From the NCBI RefSeq assembly GCF_018122625.2, contig NZ_JAGQFT020000004.1, positions 124,001 through 188,000 on the forward strand: DNA of 64,000 nt, in the 5' to 3' direction. The DNA comes from Coralloluteibacterium stylophorae (GTDB lineage Bacteria > Pseudomonadota > Gammaproteobacteria > Xanthomonadales > Xanthomonadaceae). How positions within the stretch are numbered: position 1 is the stretch's first letter; each line of letters begins with the position of its first letter. Below the pieces are notes generated by a model. The model was not told the origin of the DNA, searched no databases, and worked only from the letters and a program-made list of their open reading frames with translations. This document shows positions 27,175 to 37,232 of this stretch, piece by piece. The position numbers and the translations under genes were made by a program.

Positions 27175-29219
27175 CAGGCCGGCTCCAGCGGCAGCGCGAT
27201 GCCGATGCGGGCGCCGCGCCCCCGGCGCGGCTCGGCCAGGACCACCGCACCGCGGTGGCGCTCGACCATGGCGCGCACGATCGCCAGGCCTAGGCCGGTC
27301 CCGCGCTGCGAGGGCTCCTGCTCCGGCGCGCGCCGGAACGGCGCGAACAGGTCGGCGCGGTCGCGCAGCGGCGGCAGGCCCTGCCCTTCGTCCTCGACCC
27401 ACAGCGCGACCTCGTCCGCGCCCCAGACCAGCTCGACGCGGATCGTGCTCTGGTCGGGGGCGAACTTGTTGGCGTTGGCGAGCAGGTTCACCACCACCTG
27501 GAACAGGCGCTGGCGGTCGCCGACCAGGCGCCGCGTGGCCGCCGGCAGGTCGAGCTGGACCTGCTGGTCGCGCTGTTCGAGCAGCGGCCGCATCAGCTCG
27601 ACCGCCTCGCCCACCAGCGCCGGCAGGTCCACGTCCTCGCGCCGCAGCCGCATCTCGCCGCTGTCCAGGCGCACGCTGTCGAGCAGGTTCTCGACCAGCT
27701 GCGACAGCCGCAGCACGCTGCGGTACAGCGCATCGGCCAGGCGCGCGGCGACCGCATCGCCGCCCTCGCGCACGTGCTCGCGCAGCATCTCCACCGCCGC
27801 GGTCTGCGCCGCGAGCGGGGTCTGGAACTCGTGCGACAGGTTGGCCAGGATCGCGTCGCGCATCGACTGCGCCGCCTCCGCGCCGGTCTCCTCGCGCAGG
27901 ATGGCGACCTGCCGCCCGCCCGGCGGCGCGGTGCTGCGGACCACGAACGAGCGCACCCGGCCGTCCACCGCGTAGCGGCAGCGCGCCTGCGCCAGGCCCA
28001 GCCGACGCGCCTCGACAAAGGGGTCGCGCCGGCCGCCGGCGCCTGCCCCGGCCGCATCCGCGGCCGGCGGCAGCACCCGCGGGTAGGCCTGGCCCAGCAC
28101 GTCGGCGGCCTCGCGACCGACCAGGGCCAGAAACGGGCGGTTGGCGTACTGGATGGTGTCGTCCTCGGCGATGGCGACGATGCCGTCGCCGACGCTCTCC
28201 AGCACGGAGTCCAGCTCCTCGCGCTGGGCGCGCTCGGTGGCGGTGGCCGCACGCAGCTGCAGGCGCATCGATTCCAGGCTGCGCGAAAGCGCCTGCGGCT
28301 CGGCCAGGTCCGCGGCCGGCACCGGCACCGCGGTGGCGAGATCGCCGGCGCCGAGCCGCTCCGCGCTGGCCGCCACCTGCGCGAAGGGCGCCGCGATGCG
28401 CCGCGCCAGCCACACCGCCGCGAGCGCGGCGGCGAGGGTCACCAGCAGGCTGCCGACGGCGAACGCGACCAGCCAGCGCATGCCCTCGGCCACCACCGCC
28501 CGGTGCGCGCGCGAGGCCACCACCAGTGCCTCGACGCCGCCGCCCGCCGCGCGCACCGGCTCGATGCGCAGGATGTCCTGCGCCCGCGAGGCGGCGGTCT
28601 CCGCGCGCGCGGTCGCCTGCACGTGGCGATAGCTGCGGCGCAGCGGGTCGTCGCCGGCCGGTGCCGCCTGCGGATCGACCAGCGCCACCTGCACGGCGCC
28701 GCCGTCGCCGAGGGCGCCCAGGGCGTCGCTTCCGAGCCGCCGCGCCACCACCACGCGCGCGTCCGCCGGCCCCTCCATCGCCTGCGGCTGCAGCAGCCAG
28801 AAGCCGCCGTCGCCGGTGCCGTGCAGGCCGGCGACATCCATGTCCGGCGGCAGGGCCGCGCCCGCCGCCGCGTACACCTCGCCGCCGCGCTCGACCCGGA
28901 TCGCATCGACGCCGGCGCTGCGGCGGAAGGTCTCGACGAAGGCCGCCGCCTCGCCGCGCCGGTCCTGCCGCAGGTAGCGCTGCAGGGTCGGCCGCTCCGA
29001 CAGCAGCAGCGCCACGACGCGCAGGTCGCGGCGCTGGTCCTCCAGCCGCGCCAGCCCCTCGGCCGCCGCCTGCACCACCTGGGCGCGCGCGCGGTCCTGC
29101 AGCGCGGCGCGGATGGTGCCGGCGCCGGTGGCCAGCAGCAGCGCGCACAGGAGCAGCGCCAGCCCGACGTGGCTGGCCAGCAACAGGCGGCCCAGGCGCC
29201 TCGTGCCCCGTGTCCTCAT
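27174..29219 (-). CDS. Membrane sensor histidine kinase with HAMP and PAS domains, in the cys operon
   Basis: A 681-residue kinase. The first transmembrane helix is at about 14-33, then a periplasmic sensor region (about 35-240). The second helix is at 250-272, a HAMP segment at 273-325 and a PAS domain at about 335-445 (LESVGDGIVAIAEDDTIQYANRPFLALVG). The HisKA domain has phosphoacceptor H463 in LSHEFQTPL. The ATPase domain has the N box VVNLLANANKFAP, G1 DEGQGL and G2 GTGLGLAIV. Its ATG overlaps the cysW stop (ATGA) and its stop overlaps the regulator start. The sensor region shows no strong family likeness, so its ligand is open; sulfate or a sulfonate is a guess from context. Confidence 0.93.
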   Translation of the reverse strand: MRTRGTRRLGRLLLASHVGLALLLCALLLATGAGTIRAALQDRARAQVVQAAAEGLARLEDQRRDLRVVALLLSERPTLQRYLRQDRRGEAAAFVETFRRSAGVDAIRVERGGEVYAAAGAALPPDMDVAGLHGTGDGGFWLLQPQAMEGPADARVVVARRLGSDALGALGDGGAVQVALVDPQAAPAGDDPLRRSYRHVQATARAETAASRAQDILRIEPVRAAGGGVEALVVASRAHRAVVAEGMRWLVAFAVGSLLVTLAAALAAVWLARRIAAPFAQVAASAERLGAGDLATAVPVPAADLAEPQALSRSLESMRLQLRAATATERAQREELDSVLESVGDGIVAIAEDDTIQYANRPFLALVGREAADVLGQAYPRVLPPAADAAGAGAGGRRDPFVEARRLGLAQARCRYAVDGRVRSFVVRSTAPPGGRQVAILREETGAEAAQSMRDAILANLSHEFQTPLAAQTAAVEMLREHVREGGDAVAARLADALYRSVLRLSQLVENLLDSVRLDSGEMRLRREDVDLPALVGEAVELMRPLLEQRDQQVQLDLPAATRRLVGDRQRLFQVVVNLLANANKFAPDQSTIRVELVWGADEVALWVEDEGQGLPPLRDRADLFAPFRRAPEQEPSQRGTGLGLAIVRAMVERHRGAVVLAEPRRGRGARIGIALPLEPA

Positions 29220-30061
29220 CCCGCGGTCCGTCCCCGCTCCTGCACGTATTCGATCCAGCCCTTGGCCACCAGCGTCACCAGCCCGAGCAGGGCCAGCAGC
29301 GACGCGACGGCGAAGGCGGCGGCGAAATCGTACTGGTCGTAGAGCACCTCCACGTGCAGCGGCATGGTGTTGGTCAGCCCGCGGATGTGCCCGGACACCA
29401 CCGAGACCGCGCCGAACTCGCCCATCGCCCGCGCATTGCACAGCAGGACCCCGTACAGCAGGCTCCAGCGGATCGACGGCAGGGTGATGTGCCAGAACGT
29501 CGCCCAGCCGCCGGCACCGAGGGTGAACGCCGCGAGCTCCGGGTCGAGCGACTGCTCCTGCATGAACGCCACCAGCTCGCGCGCGACGAAGGGGAAGGTC
29601 ACGAACAGCGTCGCCAGCACGATGCCCGGCACCGCGAACACCACCTGCACGTCGATCGCCCCGAGCAGCGGCGTGAACCAGCCCTGCGCACCGAACAGCA
29701 GCACCAGCAGCAGCCCGGCGACCACCGGCGATATCGAGAAGGGCAGGTCGATCAGGGTCACCAGGACGCTCTTGCCGCGGAAGCGGAAGCGGGTCAATGC
29801 CCAGCCGGCGGCGAGGCCGAACACGACGTTGAGCGGCACCACGATCGCGGCGACCAGCAGCGTGAGGCGGATGGCGGAGCGGCTGTCGGCATCGTCCAGG
29901 GCAGCGAAGAAGGCGCGCCAGCCGCCGGCGAAGGCCTCGCGGAACACCACGACCACCGGCACCGCCAGGAACGCGACGAGGAACAGCACCACCACGCCGA
30001 TGAGCAGGCGCCGCAGCCACGGCGGGTCCTGCAGCGCTGCGGCGTCGCTGCCCGGGCTCAT
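29216..30061 (-). CDS. cysW: Sulfate/thiosulfate ABC transporter permease CysW
   Basis: A 281-residue inner-membrane permease with six helices. The binding-protein-dependent permease (EAA) loop is in the segment AFTLGAGGWATFWHITLPSIRWSLLYG. The segments DLPFSISPVVAGL and ARAMGEFGAVSVVSGHIRG are characteristic of CysW. It pairs with CysT to form the channel for sulfate uptake, powered by CysA. The start overlaps the cysT stop by four bases and the stop overlaps the kinase start by four bases. Confidence 0.95.
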   Translation of the reverse strand: MSPGSDAAALQDPPWLRRLLIGVVVLFLVAFLAVPVVVVFREAFAGGWRAFFAALDDADSRSAIRLTLLVAAIVVPLNVVFGLAAGWALTRFRFRGKSVLVTLIDLPFSISPVVAGLLLVLLFGAQGWFTPLLGAIDVQVVFAVPGIVLATLFVTFPFVARELVAFMQEQSLDPELAAFTLGAGGWATFWHITLPSIRWSLLYGVLLCNARAMGEFGAVSVVSGHIRGLTNTMPLHVEVLYDQYDFAAAFAVASLLALLGLVTLVAKGWIEYVQERGRTAG

Positions 30062-30930
30062 GCGTGCGCCCGTTCCCGGCGCCCGCTCCAGCGCTGGACC
30101 AGGTTGATCGCCAGGAGCATGGCGAAGGAGATCAGCAGCATCGCCACGGCGATCACGCTCGCGCCGACGTAGTCGAACTGCTCCAGGTGCACCACGATCA
30201 GCAGCGGCGCGATCTCCGACACGTAGGGGATGTTGCCGGCGATGAAGATCACCGACCCGTACTCGCCGATGGCGCGCGAGAACGACAGCGTGAATCCGGT
30301 GAGTGCCGCCGGCAGCACGTGGCGCAGCACCACCCAGCGCAGCACCTGTAGCCGGGTCGCTCCGAGCGACGCCGCAGCCTCCTCCAGGGAGGCATCGAGG
30401 TCGTACAGGACGGGCTGGACCGTGCGCACCACGAACGGGAGGCCGACGAAGATCAATGCCACCAGGATGCCGAGCGGGGTGAACGCCACATCCAGCCCGA
30501 GCGCCGCCAGCGGCCGGCCCAGCCAGCCGCCCGGCGCATACAGCGTGGCCAGGGCGATGCCGGCCACGGCGGTGGGCAGGGCGAAGGGCAGATCGATCAT
30601 CCCGTCCAGCAGCCGTCGGCCCGGGAAGCGATAGCGCACCAGCACCCACGCGGTCAGCGTGCCGAGCACCAGGTTCGCCAGCGCTGCCGCCAGCGACAGC
30701 CCGAAACTGAGCCGGTAGGCGGCCAGTGCGCGCGGGCTGGTCGCCACCCGCCATACCTCCGCCGGATCGAGCCCGGCGACGCGGACCAGCACCGCCGCTA
30801 CCGGCAGCAGCACGACCAGCCCCAGCCAGGCCGCGGTGATCCCCAGCGTGAGCCGGAAACCCGGATGCAGCGCCTGCCGCTGGCGCGGTCGCTGCCGCCT
30901 CCAGAAGCCGGTCGCCGCGACCGTCGTCAC
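30058..30930 (-). CDS. cysT: Sulfate/thiosulfate ABC transporter permease CysT (CysU)
   Basis: A 290-residue permease partner of Cys[21 protein letters not shown], the EAA loop [22 protein letters not shown] and [29 protein letters not shown] are typical CysT/CysU segments. Six hydrophobic helices are evident. The gene overlaps its neighbours by four bases on both sides (ATGA), so stoichiometric production with the binding protein and CysW is likely. Confidence 0.95.
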   Translation of the reverse strand: MTTVAATGFWRRQRPRQRQALHPGFRLTLGITAAWLGLVVLLPVAAVLVRVAGLDPAEVWRVATSPRALAAYRLSFGLSLAAALANLVLGTLTAWVLVRYRFPGRRLLDGMIDLPFALPTAVAGIALATLYAPGGWLGRPLAALGLDVAFTPLGILVALIFVGLPFVVRTVQPVLYDLDASLEEAAASLGATRLQVLRWVVLRHVLPAALTGFTLSFSRAIGEYGSVIFIAGNIPYVSEIAPLLIVVHLEQFDYVGASVIAVAMLLISFAMLLAINLVQRWSGRRERAHA

Positions 30931-31976
30931 GGCGCACGCGCGGCGAAGATGGCGTCGAAGCGGCCGCCGTCGTCGAAATGCTCCGCCTGCGCCGCGCTCC
31001 AGCCGCCGAACAGCGCATCCACGGTGAACAGCTCGACGGCGGGGAAGTCGTCCGCGTGGCGCGCGAGCACCTGCGGATCGCGCGGACGGAAATGGTGCCG
31101 GGCCGCCAGCTCCTGCCCCTGCGGCGTGTACAGGTGGTCGAGGTAGGCGTGGGCCAGCGCGGTGCTGCCGCGCTGCTCGACGACCCGGTCGACGATCGCC
31201 ACCGTGGGTTCGGCGAGGATGCTCAGTGGAGGACGGACGATCTCGTACTGCGCATCGCCGAACTCCTCCAGGATCAGCAGCGCCTCGTTCTCCCAGGCCA
31301 GGAGGACGTCGCCGATGCCGCGCTGCACGAAGGTGGTGGTGGCGCCGCGCGCGCCGGTGTCCAGCACCGGAACCGAGCGGAACAGGCGCGCCATGAACGC
31401 CTCGGCGGCCGCGTCGTCGCCCCCTCGGCGCAGCACCGAACCCCAGGCTGCCAGGTAGTTCCAGCGCGCGCCGCCGGAGGTCTTCGGATTGGGCGTGACC
31501 ACGGCGACGCCGTCGCGGACCAGGTCCGGCCAGTCGCGGACGTCCTTCGGGTTGCCGCGCCGGACCACGAACACCACGGTCGAGGTATAGGGCGCGCTGT
31601 TGTCGGGGAATTCCGCTTGCCAGCCTGGATCGATCAGGCCGCGCTCGACCAGCGCCTCGACGTCGGGTGCCAGCGCCAGGGTGACGACATCGGCCTTGAG
31701 GCCGTCAATGACCGACCGCGCCTGCTTTCCCGAGCCGCCGTGCGACATCCGGATCGTGGGGACGGTGCCGTGTTCGTTCCGCCACGCGCTGGCAAAGTCG
31801 GCATTGAAGTCGGCGTAGAACTCGCGCGTCGGGTCGTAGCTGACGTTGAGCATCGCGTCGGCGCCCGCGCTGGAATCCGTCGCCGGTGGTTGCGGCTGGC
31901 CGCCGCAGCCACCGCCAGCGAGGACGATGAGGACCGCCGCGACAGCGCATCGCGCCGGGGGAAGGATTTGTGTCAT
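30927..31976 (-). CDS. sbp: Periplasmic sulfate-binding protein
   Basis: A 349-residue solute-binding protein of the Sbp/CysP family. After a signal peptide ([15 protein letters not shown]) come the family motifs: [63 protein letters not shown] and VLLAWENEA. The signal ends in a Cys that might be lipidated, but the residue at -3 is Gly rather than Leu/Val, so a soluble protein is as likely. It is encoded between cysA and cysT with ATGA overlaps at both ends. Confidence 0.95.
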   Translation of the reverse strand: MTQILPPARCAVAAVLIVLAGGGCGGQPQPPATDSSAGADAMLNVSYDPTREFYADFNADFASAWRNEHGTVPTIRMSHGGSGKQARSVIDGLKADVVTLALAPDVEALVERGLIDPGWQAEFPDNSAPYTSTVVFVVRRGNPKDVRDWPDLVRDGVAVVTPNPKTSGGARWNYLAAWGSVLRRGGDDAAAEAFMARLFRSVPVLDTGARGATTTFVQRGIGDVLLAWENEALLILEEFGDAQYEIVRPPLSILAEPTVAIVDRVVEQRGSTALAHAYLDHLYTPQGQELAARHHFRPRDPQVLARHADDFPAVELFTVDALFGGWSAAQAEHFDDGGRFDAIFAARAP

Positions 31977-33874
31977 GCAGGCGTTCTCCGGGAGGCTTCT
32001 GGATCGGTGAGCGGGTGCAGGCGCGCCTCCGCGAACGCCGCGGCGGAACCGAGCCCAAGGTCGAACTCGTCCGGCTGCACCAGGAGCCAGCTCCAGCGCC
32101 CGGCCAGGGCATGGATCCAGCTGCGCTGGCGCCGGCCGAGGCCGGCGCGCGAGCCGAGATCCAGGATCACGAGCTCCGACTCGTCGTCGAAGGGGGCGCA
32201 GCCGGCCTCGACCCCATCGATGTCGGACTGGACCGAGAAAGGCACGCGGCGCAGCGACAGCGCCTCGCGCCACGGCGGCGCCGGCGTGCCCGGGCCCGCC
32301 GGCCGGTCGTACAGGTCCCGCACCTGGATCTCGGCGTTCGCACGCTCGGCGACTTCCGCGGGCAGCTCGAGGTCCGGCTGCGCACCGCCGAACGCGCGCA
32401 GCAGCACGGTCCAGCGCCCACCGTCGCTCAGCGGCGCACCGCGCAGCCCGGCCAGCAGGACGTGGCGCAGGTCGTGTCGACGCAGCAGCGGCAGCAGCGC
32501 ATCGGCGTCGGCGAGGTCCGGGGCGATCACCAGCAGGTCATAGCGCTCGCCGTCGAGGTGGGCGGCCGCCGCGCTCCAGACATCGAGCCCGAGGCCCTCG
32601 CTGTCGACGAGCTTGAGGTCGCCGCCGAACGCCTGCCGGTAGTGGTCGAGCCGCTGGCGCAGGAGACCGTCGCCGACCACGCCTCCCAGCAGCGTGAGCT
32701 GGACATGGCTGTGCTCGCCCCACCCGAGCAGGGTCTCGACCAGCGTGCGACCTGCCGCACTCGCACCGGCCATTACCAGCACCCGCAGGTCCGGCTGCGA
32801 CACCGGGTGCAGCGCCTTGGCCGCCACCACCACCGGATCGCCGGGCTGCAGCGGCAGCAGGCCGCTCTCCTCGGCCGAGCGCAGGGCCTCGATACGGTGC
32901 CGCGGCGCCTGCCCTTGGCCGGGCACGGCGCCGCCGATGTCGAGGTAGACGCGTTCGCTGGCGCCGAGATACTCGACGCGCTCCACCCGGGCCGCACATA
33001 CCAGCTGGCCCGGCGAGAGATCGGGCGCGCGGCCGGGCTCGTCCAGCCAGAGGTCCTCCGGCCGCAGCAGCACCTTCACCCGGCGCGGGATCGCATCTGC
33101 GCTCGCCGGCTCGCCGTCGAGGCGCACACGCACGCCGCGCGCGGTCAGTTCGCCGGGCAGCAGGTTGGCGCGCCCGACGAAGCCCGCGACGAACTCGCTG
33201 CGCGGCGTGCGGTACAGCCGCTCCGGGCTGCCCTGCTCCAGCAGGCGGCCCCGGTGCAGCACCATGATCCGGTCGGCGACAGCGAAGGCCTCCTCCTGGT
33301 CGTGGGTGACGAACACTGCGGTCGTGCCGAGGCGCTTGAGCAGTTCGCGCAACCCCTGCCTGAGGTCCTGACGGATCCGCGCATCCAGGGCCCCGAATGG
33401 TTCGTCCAACAGCAGCAGGCGGGGCTGGTGCGCCAGGGCACGGGCGAGCGCGGTGCGCTGGCGCTGCCCGCCCGAGAGCTGGGCGGGAAACTTGCGTCCG
33501 CTGCCACCCAGGCCGACCAGGTCGAGGAGCTCGTCGCGACGCTGCCGCCGGCGCAGACGGGCGACGCCACGCACGCGCAGCGCGAACTCGACGTTGTCGG
33601 CCACGCTCAGGTGCTCGAACAGCGCGTAGTTCTGGAACACGAAGCCCAGGTCGCGCGCCTGCGGGGGCAGCGCCGTCACATCGCGGCCGTCGACCACCAC
33701 TCCGCCGGCATCGACCGCGACCAGTCCGGCGATCGCGCGCAGGATGGTGCTCTTGCCGCTGCCGCTGGGCCCGAGCAGGGCCACCAGTTCGCCGTCGTCC
33801 ACGCGGAAGCTGACGTCGTGCACGATCGCGCGATCTGCGTAACGCTTGCTGAGGTGGAGCACGTCCAGCGACAT
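31973..33874 (-). CDS. cysA: Sulfate transporter ATPase CysA with a large extra C-terminal domain
   Basis: A 633-residue protein, against 340-365 for ordinary CysA. Residues 1-230 are a full ABC ATPase: Walker [10 protein letters not shown] at 35-43, Q81, signature LSGGQ at 133-137, Walker B LLLLDEP and H191. A TOBE region spans about 235-352. Residues 353-633 are additional. They show Rossmann/UspA-like alternation of strands and helices ([65 protein letters not shown]) and could form two half-domains. No ligand motif is certain. ATG 33874 ([12 protein letters not shown]) is chosen by homology; GTG 33922 is an alternative. This first gene of a six-gene overlapping operon has 11-bp direct repeats 64-85 bases upstream. 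Confidence 0.93.
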   Translation of the reverse strand: MSLDVLHLSKRYADRAIVHDVSFRVDDGELVALLGPSGSGKSTILRAIAGLVAVDAGGVVVDGRDVTALPPQARDLGFVFQNYALFEHLSVADNVEFALRVRGVARLRRRQRRDELLDLVGLGGSGRKFPAQLSGGQRQRTALARALAHQPRLLLLDEPFGALDARIRQDLRQGLRELLKRLGTTAVFVTHDQEEAFAVADRIMVLHRGRLLEQGSPERLYRTPRSEFVAGFVGRANLLPGELTARGVRVRLDGEPASADAIPRRVKVLLRPEDLWLDEPGRAPDLSPGQLVCAARVERVEYLGASERVYLDIGGAVPGQGQAPRHRIEALRSAEESGLLPLQPGDPVVVAAKALHPVSQPDLRVLVMAGASAAGRTLVETLLGWGEHSHVQLTLLGGVVGDGLLRQRLDHYRQAFGGDLKLVDSEGLGLDVWSAAAAHLDGERYDLLVIAPDLADADALLPLLRRHDLRHVLLAGLRGAPLSDGGRWTVLLRAFGGAQPDLELPAEVAERANAEIQVRDLYDRPAGPGTPAPPWREALSLRRVPFSVQSDIDGVEAGCAPFDDESELVILDLGSRAGLGRRQRSWIHALAGRWSWLLVQPDEFDLGLGSAAAFAEARLHPLTDPEASRRTPA

Positions 33875-33937
33875 CGCCAGCCATCTGCGGGAGGATGGGC
33901 CAGCATCCCCCGTTGCGGTCACGCGGTCAGTCGTGGC

Positions 33938-33959
33938 GCGGTGACGCAGCGGTTACGGC
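33938..33959 (-). promoter_or_regulatory. 11-bp direct-repeat operator upstream of cysA
   Basis: Two adjacent 11-bp units, reading GCGGTGACGCA and GCGGTTACGGC on the plus strand (CCGTAACCGC and GCGTCACCGC in gene direction). They lie 64-85 bases before the cysA start. The period of 11 and the GTCA/GTAA cores resemble PhoB/OmpR-type operators. Similar pairs lie at 35797, 48882 and 53319. Confidence 0.4.
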
Positions 33960-33990
33960 ATGCGTCCGGCGCAGCACCGCACCGGGGCGT

Positions 33991-34530
33991 TCAGCCCGGC
34001 ACCGGGCCCGGCAGGGCCTCCCCCGGCCAGGCCCTGCGGCGCACGCCGGCCGCCTCGCGGGCGATGCCGCGCACCTGCCCGAGCGGCCGGCCGTAGCCGC
34101 TGCGCGCGCTGTAGTCGCGGCGCGGCACCGCGGCGTCGATGGCCTCGGTGCGCAGCGCCTCGGCGCAGACCAGGTCGAGCGCGGCGACGCCGGCCACCGC
34201 GGCCAGCGCGACCGCGGCCTGCCCGCGCTGCGGGTTGTCGGGGCCCAGGCTCGCGCCGAGGGTGCCGATGTCGAGCGCGTCGCCGGCGATGCGCGCCTGC
34301 ACCCAGGGCCGCTTCCGCTGCGCGCAGAGGATGCCGATGCCGGTGGCGACCTCGCGGGCGCCGCAGGCGCGCACCAGCGCCTCGCCGCCGCGCACGCCGA
34401 GCGAGCGTGCGAACCAGCCCGGCGCCGCGAGTTCGGCGAGCCCCAGGCCGATGCTGAACCAGCCGAGGCCGTTGGCCAGCGCGCGGGTGTTGTCGCCGCG
34501 CGGCTTGAAAGTGGCGAGGTTGGCTTTCAT
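33991..34530 (-). CDS. Small membrane protein downstream of a Zn-dehydrogenase (DUF4267/cyclase-dehydrase-associated type)
   Basis: A 179-residue protein with four hydrophobic segments: GLGWFSIGLGLAELAAPGWF, REVATGIGILC, ARIAGDALDIGTLGASLG and AVALAAVAGVAALDLV. Such proteins occur as the membrane half of cyclase/dehydrase-type (SRPBCC) proteins and as DUF4267 members; here the soluble SRPBCC part is absent. The C-terminal 45 residues are polar (RRDYSARSGYGRPLGQVRGIA). It starts 10 bp after the dehydrogenase stop, so the two form an operon. Function is unknown. Confidence 0.75.
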   Translation of the reverse strand: MKANLATFKPRGDNTRALANGLGWFSIGLGLAELAAPGWFARSLGVRGGEALVRACGAREVATGIGILCAQRKRPWVQARIAGDALDIGTLGASLGPDNPQRGQAAVALAAVAGVAALDLVCAEALRTEAIDAAVPRRDYSARSGYGRPLGQVRGIAREAAGVRRRAWPGEALPGPVPG

Positions 34531-34540
34531 GGCGGCGCCT

Positions 34541-35710
34541 CTAGGGCTTGAGCACGACCTTGATGCAGCTGTCGTGCTTGTCGCGGAAGGTCCTGTACAT
34601 CTCCGGCCCCGCCTCCAGTCCCATGGTGTGGGTGATGACGAAGGACGGATCGATCTCGCCCTCCTGGATGCGGCGCAGCAGGTCGTCGGTCCAGCGGTTC
34701 ACGTGGGTCTGGCCCATGCGGAAGGTCAGCCCCTTGTTCATCGCCGCGCCGAACGGGATCTTGTCGAGCAGGCCGCCGTAGACGCCCGGGATGGAGAGCA
34801 CGCCCGCGGGCCGGCAGACGTAGATCATCTCGCGCAGCACGTGCGGGCGGTCGGTCTCGAGCATCATCGCCTGCTTGATGCGGTCGTAGACGCTGTCGAT
34901 CGAGCGGGTGGCGTGCGACTCCAGCCCCACCGCGTCGATGCACTTCTCCGGGCCCTTGCCGCGGGTCAGTTCCTGCAGGCGCTCGACCACGCTCTCATGG
35001 TCGAAGTCGATGGTGATCGCGCCGCCGGCCTCGGCCATCGCCAGGCGCTCGGGCACGTTGTCGATGCAGGCCACCTGCCTGGCGCCGATCATCACCGCGG
35101 CCCGCACCGCGAACTGTCCGACCGGCCCCGCGCCCCACACGGCGACGGTATCGGTCGGCTCGATCTCGCACTGCGCCGCCGCCTGCCAGCCGGTCGGGAA
35201 GATGTCGCCGAGGAACAGCACCTGCTCGTCGGTCAGTCCGTCCGGCACCTTCACCGCGCTGGCGTCGGCATAGGGCACGCGCACGTACTCGGCCTGACCG
35301 CCGGCGTAGCCGCCGGTGAGGTGGGTGTAGCCGAAGAGCCCGGCGGTGGTGTGGCCGAAGACCTTGTCGGCCACGTCCTTGTTGCGGTTGGAGCGCTCGC
35401 ACACCGAGTAGTTGCCGCGCCGGCACTGCTCGCACTCGCCGCAGATGATGGTGAAGGGGATCACCACGCGTTCGCCGACCTTGAGCCGGCGGTTGCCGGA
35501 GCCGACCTCGACGACCTCGCCCATGAATTCGTGGCCGAGGATGTCGCCGCTCTTCATGCCCGGCATGAAGCCGTCGTAGAGGTGCAGGTCGGAGCCGCAG
35601 ATCGCGCAGCTGGAGACCTTGATGATGGCGTCGCGCGGATCCTCGATGACCGGATCCGGCACCGTGTCGTAGCGGATGTCGTGCTTGCCGTGGTAGCAGA
35701 GCGCCTTCAT
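34541..35710 (-). CDS. Zn-dependent dehydrogenase (glutathione-independent formaldehyde dehydrogenase-like)
   Basis: A 389-residue medium-chain dehydrogenase. Catalytic zinc ligands are in [14 protein letters not shown] and [12 protein letters not shown]. The structural zinc cluster is [15 protein letters not shown]. The NAD loop is [26 protein letters not shown] and [10 protein letters not shown] are typical of the FdhA/threonine-dehydrogenase-like branch that includes glutathione-independent formaldehyde dehydrogenase. AAGGAG lies nine bases before ATG 35710. The 199-bp divergent gap to the antiporter holds an 11-bp direct repeat, 87-108 bases upstream of this gene. A membrane protein follows in the same operon. 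Confidence 0.9.
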   Translation of the reverse strand: MKALCYHGKHDIRYDTVPDPVIEDPRDAIIKVSSCAICGSDLHLYDGFMPGMKSGDILGHEFMGEVVEVGSGNRRLKVGERVVIPFTIICGECEQCRRGNYSVCERSNRNKDVADKVFGHTTAGLFGYTHLTGGYAGGQAEYVRVPYADASAVKVPDGLTDEQVLFLGDIFPTGWQAAAQCEIEPTDTVAVWGAGPVGQFAVRAAVMIGARQVACIDNVPERLAMAEAGGAITIDFDHESVVERLQELTRGKGPEKCIDAVGLESHATRSIDSVYDRIKQAMMLETDRPHVLREMIYVCRPAGVLSIPGVYGGLLDKIPFGAAMNKGLTFRMGQTHVNRWTDDLLRRIQEGEIDPSFVITHTMGLEAGPEMYRTFRDKHDSCIKVVLKP

Positions 35711-35796
35711 GCCGGCCAGCTCCTTGGGACGGCGCAGCACCGGCCGCATGGGCGGCTTCGGGATGCGCGGGCGGGGAGTCCGGACTCTCCGCGGAG

Positions 35797-35818
35797 GCGA
35801 TGAAACGGCGGTGAAGCG
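35797..35818 (-). promoter_or_regulatory. 11-bp direct-repeat operator between dehydrogenase and antiporter
   Basis: Units GCGATGAAACG and GCGGTGAAGCG on the plus strand, 11 bp apart. They are nearly identical to the pair before the formate dehydrogenase gene (48882-48903). The distance is 87 bases to the dehydrogenase start and 92 to the antiporter start. Confidence 0.4.
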
Positions 35819-35909
35819 GATGTCGTGCCGGTGCATGCACGCGGCCGTGCGCGCGCCCGTGCATAAGGTGGCCGCAGTCGTTCGCCGCGCCCCTGGCGCC
35901 GTGCATCGG

Positions 35910-37214
35910 ATGAGCCTCGATCCCTACAAGACGGTCCTGCTGCTGGTCGGATTGATGCTGCTCGGCGCGGCATGGCTGCCGCACCTGCTGCGCCGGCGGA
36001 TGCTGTCGTTTCCGATCGTCTACGTGGCGATGGGCTGGCTGCTCTACCAGCTGCCGATCCCGCTGCCGGACCCCGATCCGGTCCGCAACCGGGTGCTCAC
36101 CGAGCGGCTCACCGAGCTGGTGATCCTGATCGCGCTCGTCGGCGCCGGCCTGCGCCTGGACACGCCGCCCGGGCTGCGCCGCTGGGGCATCACCTGGCGC
36201 CTGCTCGGCATCGCCATGCCGCTGACGATCGCGGTCGCCGCATTGCTCGGCCACGTCCTGGTCGGCCTCGGCGCGGCCTCGGCGATGCTGCTGGCGGCGG
36301 TGCTGGCGCCGACCGATCCGGTGCTCGCCGCCGACGTGCAGGTCGGCCCGCCCGGCAAGGGCGAGGAGGACCGGGTGCGCTTCGGCCTGACCTCCGAGGC
36401 CGGGCTCAACGACGGCCTGGGCTTTCCCTTCACCTGGCTCGCCCTGGCGATCGCGGCCGCCGCCACCGGCGACCCGGGCTGGAGCGGGATGGGCTGGTTC
36501 CTGGAGTGGCTGACGCTGGACCTGCTCTACCGCACGGCCGCCGGCGCACTGGTCGGCTATGGCGTGGGCTACCTGCTGATGGTCCTGATCTTCCGGGTCG
36601 GGCGCGAGGGCACGCTGACCCGGACCCAGGAGGGCTTCGTCGCGGTGGCGATCACCCTCTGCGTCTACGGCCTCGCCGAACTCGTCGGCGGCTACGGCTT
36701 CCTGGCGGTGTTCGTGGCAGCGGTCGCCATCCGCCAGTACGAGCGCAACCACACCTACCACGAGACGCTCGACCTGTTCGCCCAGCAGTGCGAGCGGCTC
36801 CTGATGACCGCGCTGCTGCTGCTGTTCGGCGGCGCACTCGCGCGCGGGCTGCTCGATGCGCTGAGCTGGCAGGCGGCGCTGTTCGGCGTGGTCTTCGTGC
36901 TGCTGGTGCGGCCGCTGTCGGGACTGCTGTCGCTGCTCGGCTCGCGCGCCAACTGGCGCGAGCGGCTGGCGATCAGCGCCTTCGGCGTGCGCGGCGTGGG
37001 CTCCTTCTACTACCTCGCCTTCGCCTTCAACCATGCCGCCTTCACCGGCCGCGAGGAGATGTGGGCGACGGTCGGCTTCGTGGTGCTGATGTCGATCCTG
37101 CTGCACGGCGCGGCCGCCACGCCGGTGATGAACCTGCTCGACAGCGCCCGCGACGGTCGCCGTCGCGGCGACCGCCATGCGGAGCCGCGCCGGATCAGCG
37201 AATCCGATTCCTGA
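35910..37214 (+). CDS. Na+/H+ antiporter (CPA1 family)
   Basis: A 434-residue inner-membrane exchanger with about twelve helices. The family core is present: [35 protein letters not shown] (with the Thr-Asp-Pro transport motif), [18 protein letters not shown] (Asn-Asp ion site), and the C-terminal [19 protein letters not shown]. It exports Na+ or K+ in exchange for protons. ATG 35910 fits the family start; GTG 35901 is in frame just upstream. It is convergent with a broken antiporter copy. Confidence 0.9.
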   Translation: MSLDPYKTVLLLVGLMLLGAAWLPHLLRRRMLSFPIVYVAMGWLLYQLPIPLPDPDPVRNRVLTERLTELVILIALVGAGLRLDTPPGLRRWGITWRLLGIAMPLTIAVAALLGHVLVGLGAASAMLLAAVLAPTDPVLAADVQVGPPGKGEEDRVRFGLTSEAGLNDGLGFPFTWLALAIAAAATGDPGWSGMGWFLEWLTLDLLYRTAAGALVGYGVGYLLMVLIFRVGREGTLTRTQEGFVAVAITLCVYGLAELVGGYGFLAVFVAAVAIRQYERNHTYHETLDLFAQQCERLLMTALLLLFGGALARGLLDALSWQAALFGVVFVLLVRPLSGLLSLLGSRANWRERLAISAFGVRGVGSFYYLAFAFNHAAFTGREEMWATVGFVVLMSILLHGAAATPVMNLLDSARDGRRRGDRHAEPRRISESDS

Positions 37215-37232
37215 GCAGGGGCGCCGCGCCGC

